Origin: Leucobacter sp.
Lineage (GTDB): Bacteria > Actinomycetota > Actinomycetes > Actinomycetales > Microbacteriaceae
NCBI GenBank assembly: GCA_031178565.1
Contig: JAPSIU010000159.1
Location: 1-6,586 of the forward strand
Length of the DNA stretch: 6,586 nucleotides
Reading direction: 5' to 3'
The position numbers and the translations under genes are program-made. Shown piece after piece: positions 5,934 to 6,586 of the stretch; the first letter of the stretch is position 1; each line of letters starts with the position of its first letter. A model generated the notes under the pieces. That model made no database searches. It saw nothing but the letters and a program-made list of their open reading frames with translations, and was not told the origin of the DNA.

Positions 5934-6586
5934 ATGGAACAGACGTCCCTGATCTACCTGTCCGCGACCGAGGCGCTGCGGCGGTTCGCCGACGGATCCC
6001 TGCTGCCGTCCGAGCTGATGCGCGCGCTGCTGCAGCGGATCGAGAGCGAGAACCCGAAGCTCAACGCCTTCACCGCCGTGTACGCGGAGGAGGCGATGCG
6101 GGGCGCCGAGCTCGCGGACGAGCGGTACCGGGCCGGCACGGCGCGCCCGCTCGAGGGGGTCGCCCTCGCGGTCAAGGACAACGTACCGATCGCGGGGCAC
6201 ACCGTCACCTACGGCTCGAAGCTCTACGCCGACAACGTCGTGTCGACGACGCACCCCGGCGTCGCTCGGCTCCTCGACGCCGGCGCGGTCGTGATCGGGC
6301 GCACGACGATGCCCGAGTTCGGGGAGGCCGGCAACTGCTACACCCCGCTCTGGGGGGTGACGCGCAACCCCTGGAACACCGCGTACGGACCGGGCGGATC
6401 CTCGTCGGGGTCGGGCGTCGCGCTCGCCGCGGGCATGACGACCATCGCCGACGGATCCGACATCGGCGGCTCGATCCGCATCCCCGCCTCCTGCTGCGGC
6501 GTGTACGGCTACAAGGCCCCGTACGGGCGCAACCCCAACGACCTGCCGAACACCTTCGACCCCTACATGCATCGGCGCACAACATC
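5934..6586 (+). CDS. Amidase-signature family hydrolase, N-terminal part (3' end missing)
   Basis: The 217 visible residues are the first part of a serine amidase, normally about 450-500 residues. Such enzymes hydrolyse C-N bonds of amides, and sometimes carbamates or ureides, in the cytoplasm. The Ser-cisSer-Lys triad is complete: Lys81 in LAVKDN, cis-Ser156 in GPGGSSSGSG, and nucleophile Ser180 in GSDIGGSIRIPAS. The spacings of 75 and 24 residues equal those of GatA and FAAH. The opening (YLSATEALRRFADGSLLPSEL) is the usual amidase N-terminus. GatA-type Glu-tRNA amidotransferase is unlikely because the gene lies in a permease-hydrolase operon, and the sequence after the nucleophile (CCGVYGYKAPYGRNPND) is that of catabolic amidases. 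It starts 28 bp after the metallohydrolase stop with no promoter or terminator between, so it is probably cotranscribed. The last few residues (after His213) stop matching the family's usual HxGPxxR pattern; the window edge may contain an error. Confidence 0.92.
   Translation, partial: MEQTSLIYLSATEALRRFADGSLLPSELMRALLQRIESENPKLNAFTAVYAEEAMRGAELADERYRAGTARPLEGVALAVKDNVPIAGHTVTYGSKLYADNVVSTTHPGVARLLDAGAVVIGRTTMPEFGEAGNCYTPLWGVTRNPWNTAYGPGGSSSGSGVALAAGMTTIADGSDIGGSIRIPASCCGVYGYKAPYGRNPNDLPNTFDPYMHRRTT

Noticed and set aside
3323..5935. 870-codon open frame on the minus strand opposite the metallohydrolase
   Set aside because: Its translation is low-complexity (Arg/Ala/Val/Asp/His-rich) with no family motif. 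It mirrors the codon pattern of the real gene, a usual effect of very high GC content.
3334..5952. 872-codon + strand frame overlapping the metallohydrolase in another phase
   Set aside because: The product is almost entirely Arg/Ala/Gly/Pro with no recognisable domain, whereas the 3383-5905 frame carries the ordered metal-ligand motifs and a good ribosome binding site.
5910..6572. 220-codon minus-strand frame opposite the amidase
   Set aside because: The + strand frame contains the full amidase catalytic triad with exact family spacing; the opposite frame has no recognisable content.
1..6586. Insertion sequence, phage, CRISPR, tRNA or rRNA content
   Set aside because: No transposase, integrase or phage-like protein, no repeat-spacer pattern, and no tRNA- or rRNA-like stretch was seen on either strand.

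Overview
The window is high-GC DNA with all genes on the + strand, dense coding and several long shadow reading frames. Together with the sequence style of MenB/MenE, leaderless-type start context and GTG start, this points to an actinobacterium, most likely a Microbacteriaceae-type organism (Leucobacter/Microbacterium-like). The taxonomic placement is inference from protein character, not from a search.

Region 1 (1-1765) is the end of a menaquinone biosynthesis block: the C-terminal half of menB (1,4-dihydroxy-2-naphthoyl-CoA synthase), then menE (o-succinylbenzoate-CoA ligase). MenE makes the CoA thioester that MenB cyclises, so the two are consecutive pathway steps. The first 30 bases of the window are abnormal. 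As written they encode a scrambled peptide where MenB should have its glycine-rich oxyanion-hole motif. Their reverse complement, in the same frame and of the same length, encodes the expected VPGWAAGGGH. This is a 30-bp (minimum 18-bp) flipped segment bounded by a 6-bp inverted repeat, either an edge/assembly artefact or a real micro-inversion.

Region 2 (1766-1880) is a 115-bp intergenic stretch. It holds a weak hairpin, a good -35/-10 pair with 17-bp spacing, a TCACA-N10-TGTGA palindrome near the predicted transcription start, and a Shine-Dalgarno sequence.

Region 3 (1881-6586) is a tightly packed apparent operon: an APC-superfamily permease, then (by ATGA overlap) a large CehA/McbA-family metallohydrolase of the PHP-type fold, then 28 bp later an amidase-signature hydrolase cut by the window end. 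The simplest reading is a catabolic module in which the permease imports an amine, amide, carbamate or ester-containing compound and two cytoplasmic hydrolases break it down. The substrate is not known from the sequence; the carbaryl link comes only from the family's founding members. I see no RNA genes, CRISPR, insertion sequences or phage genes, and no regulator gene in the window.
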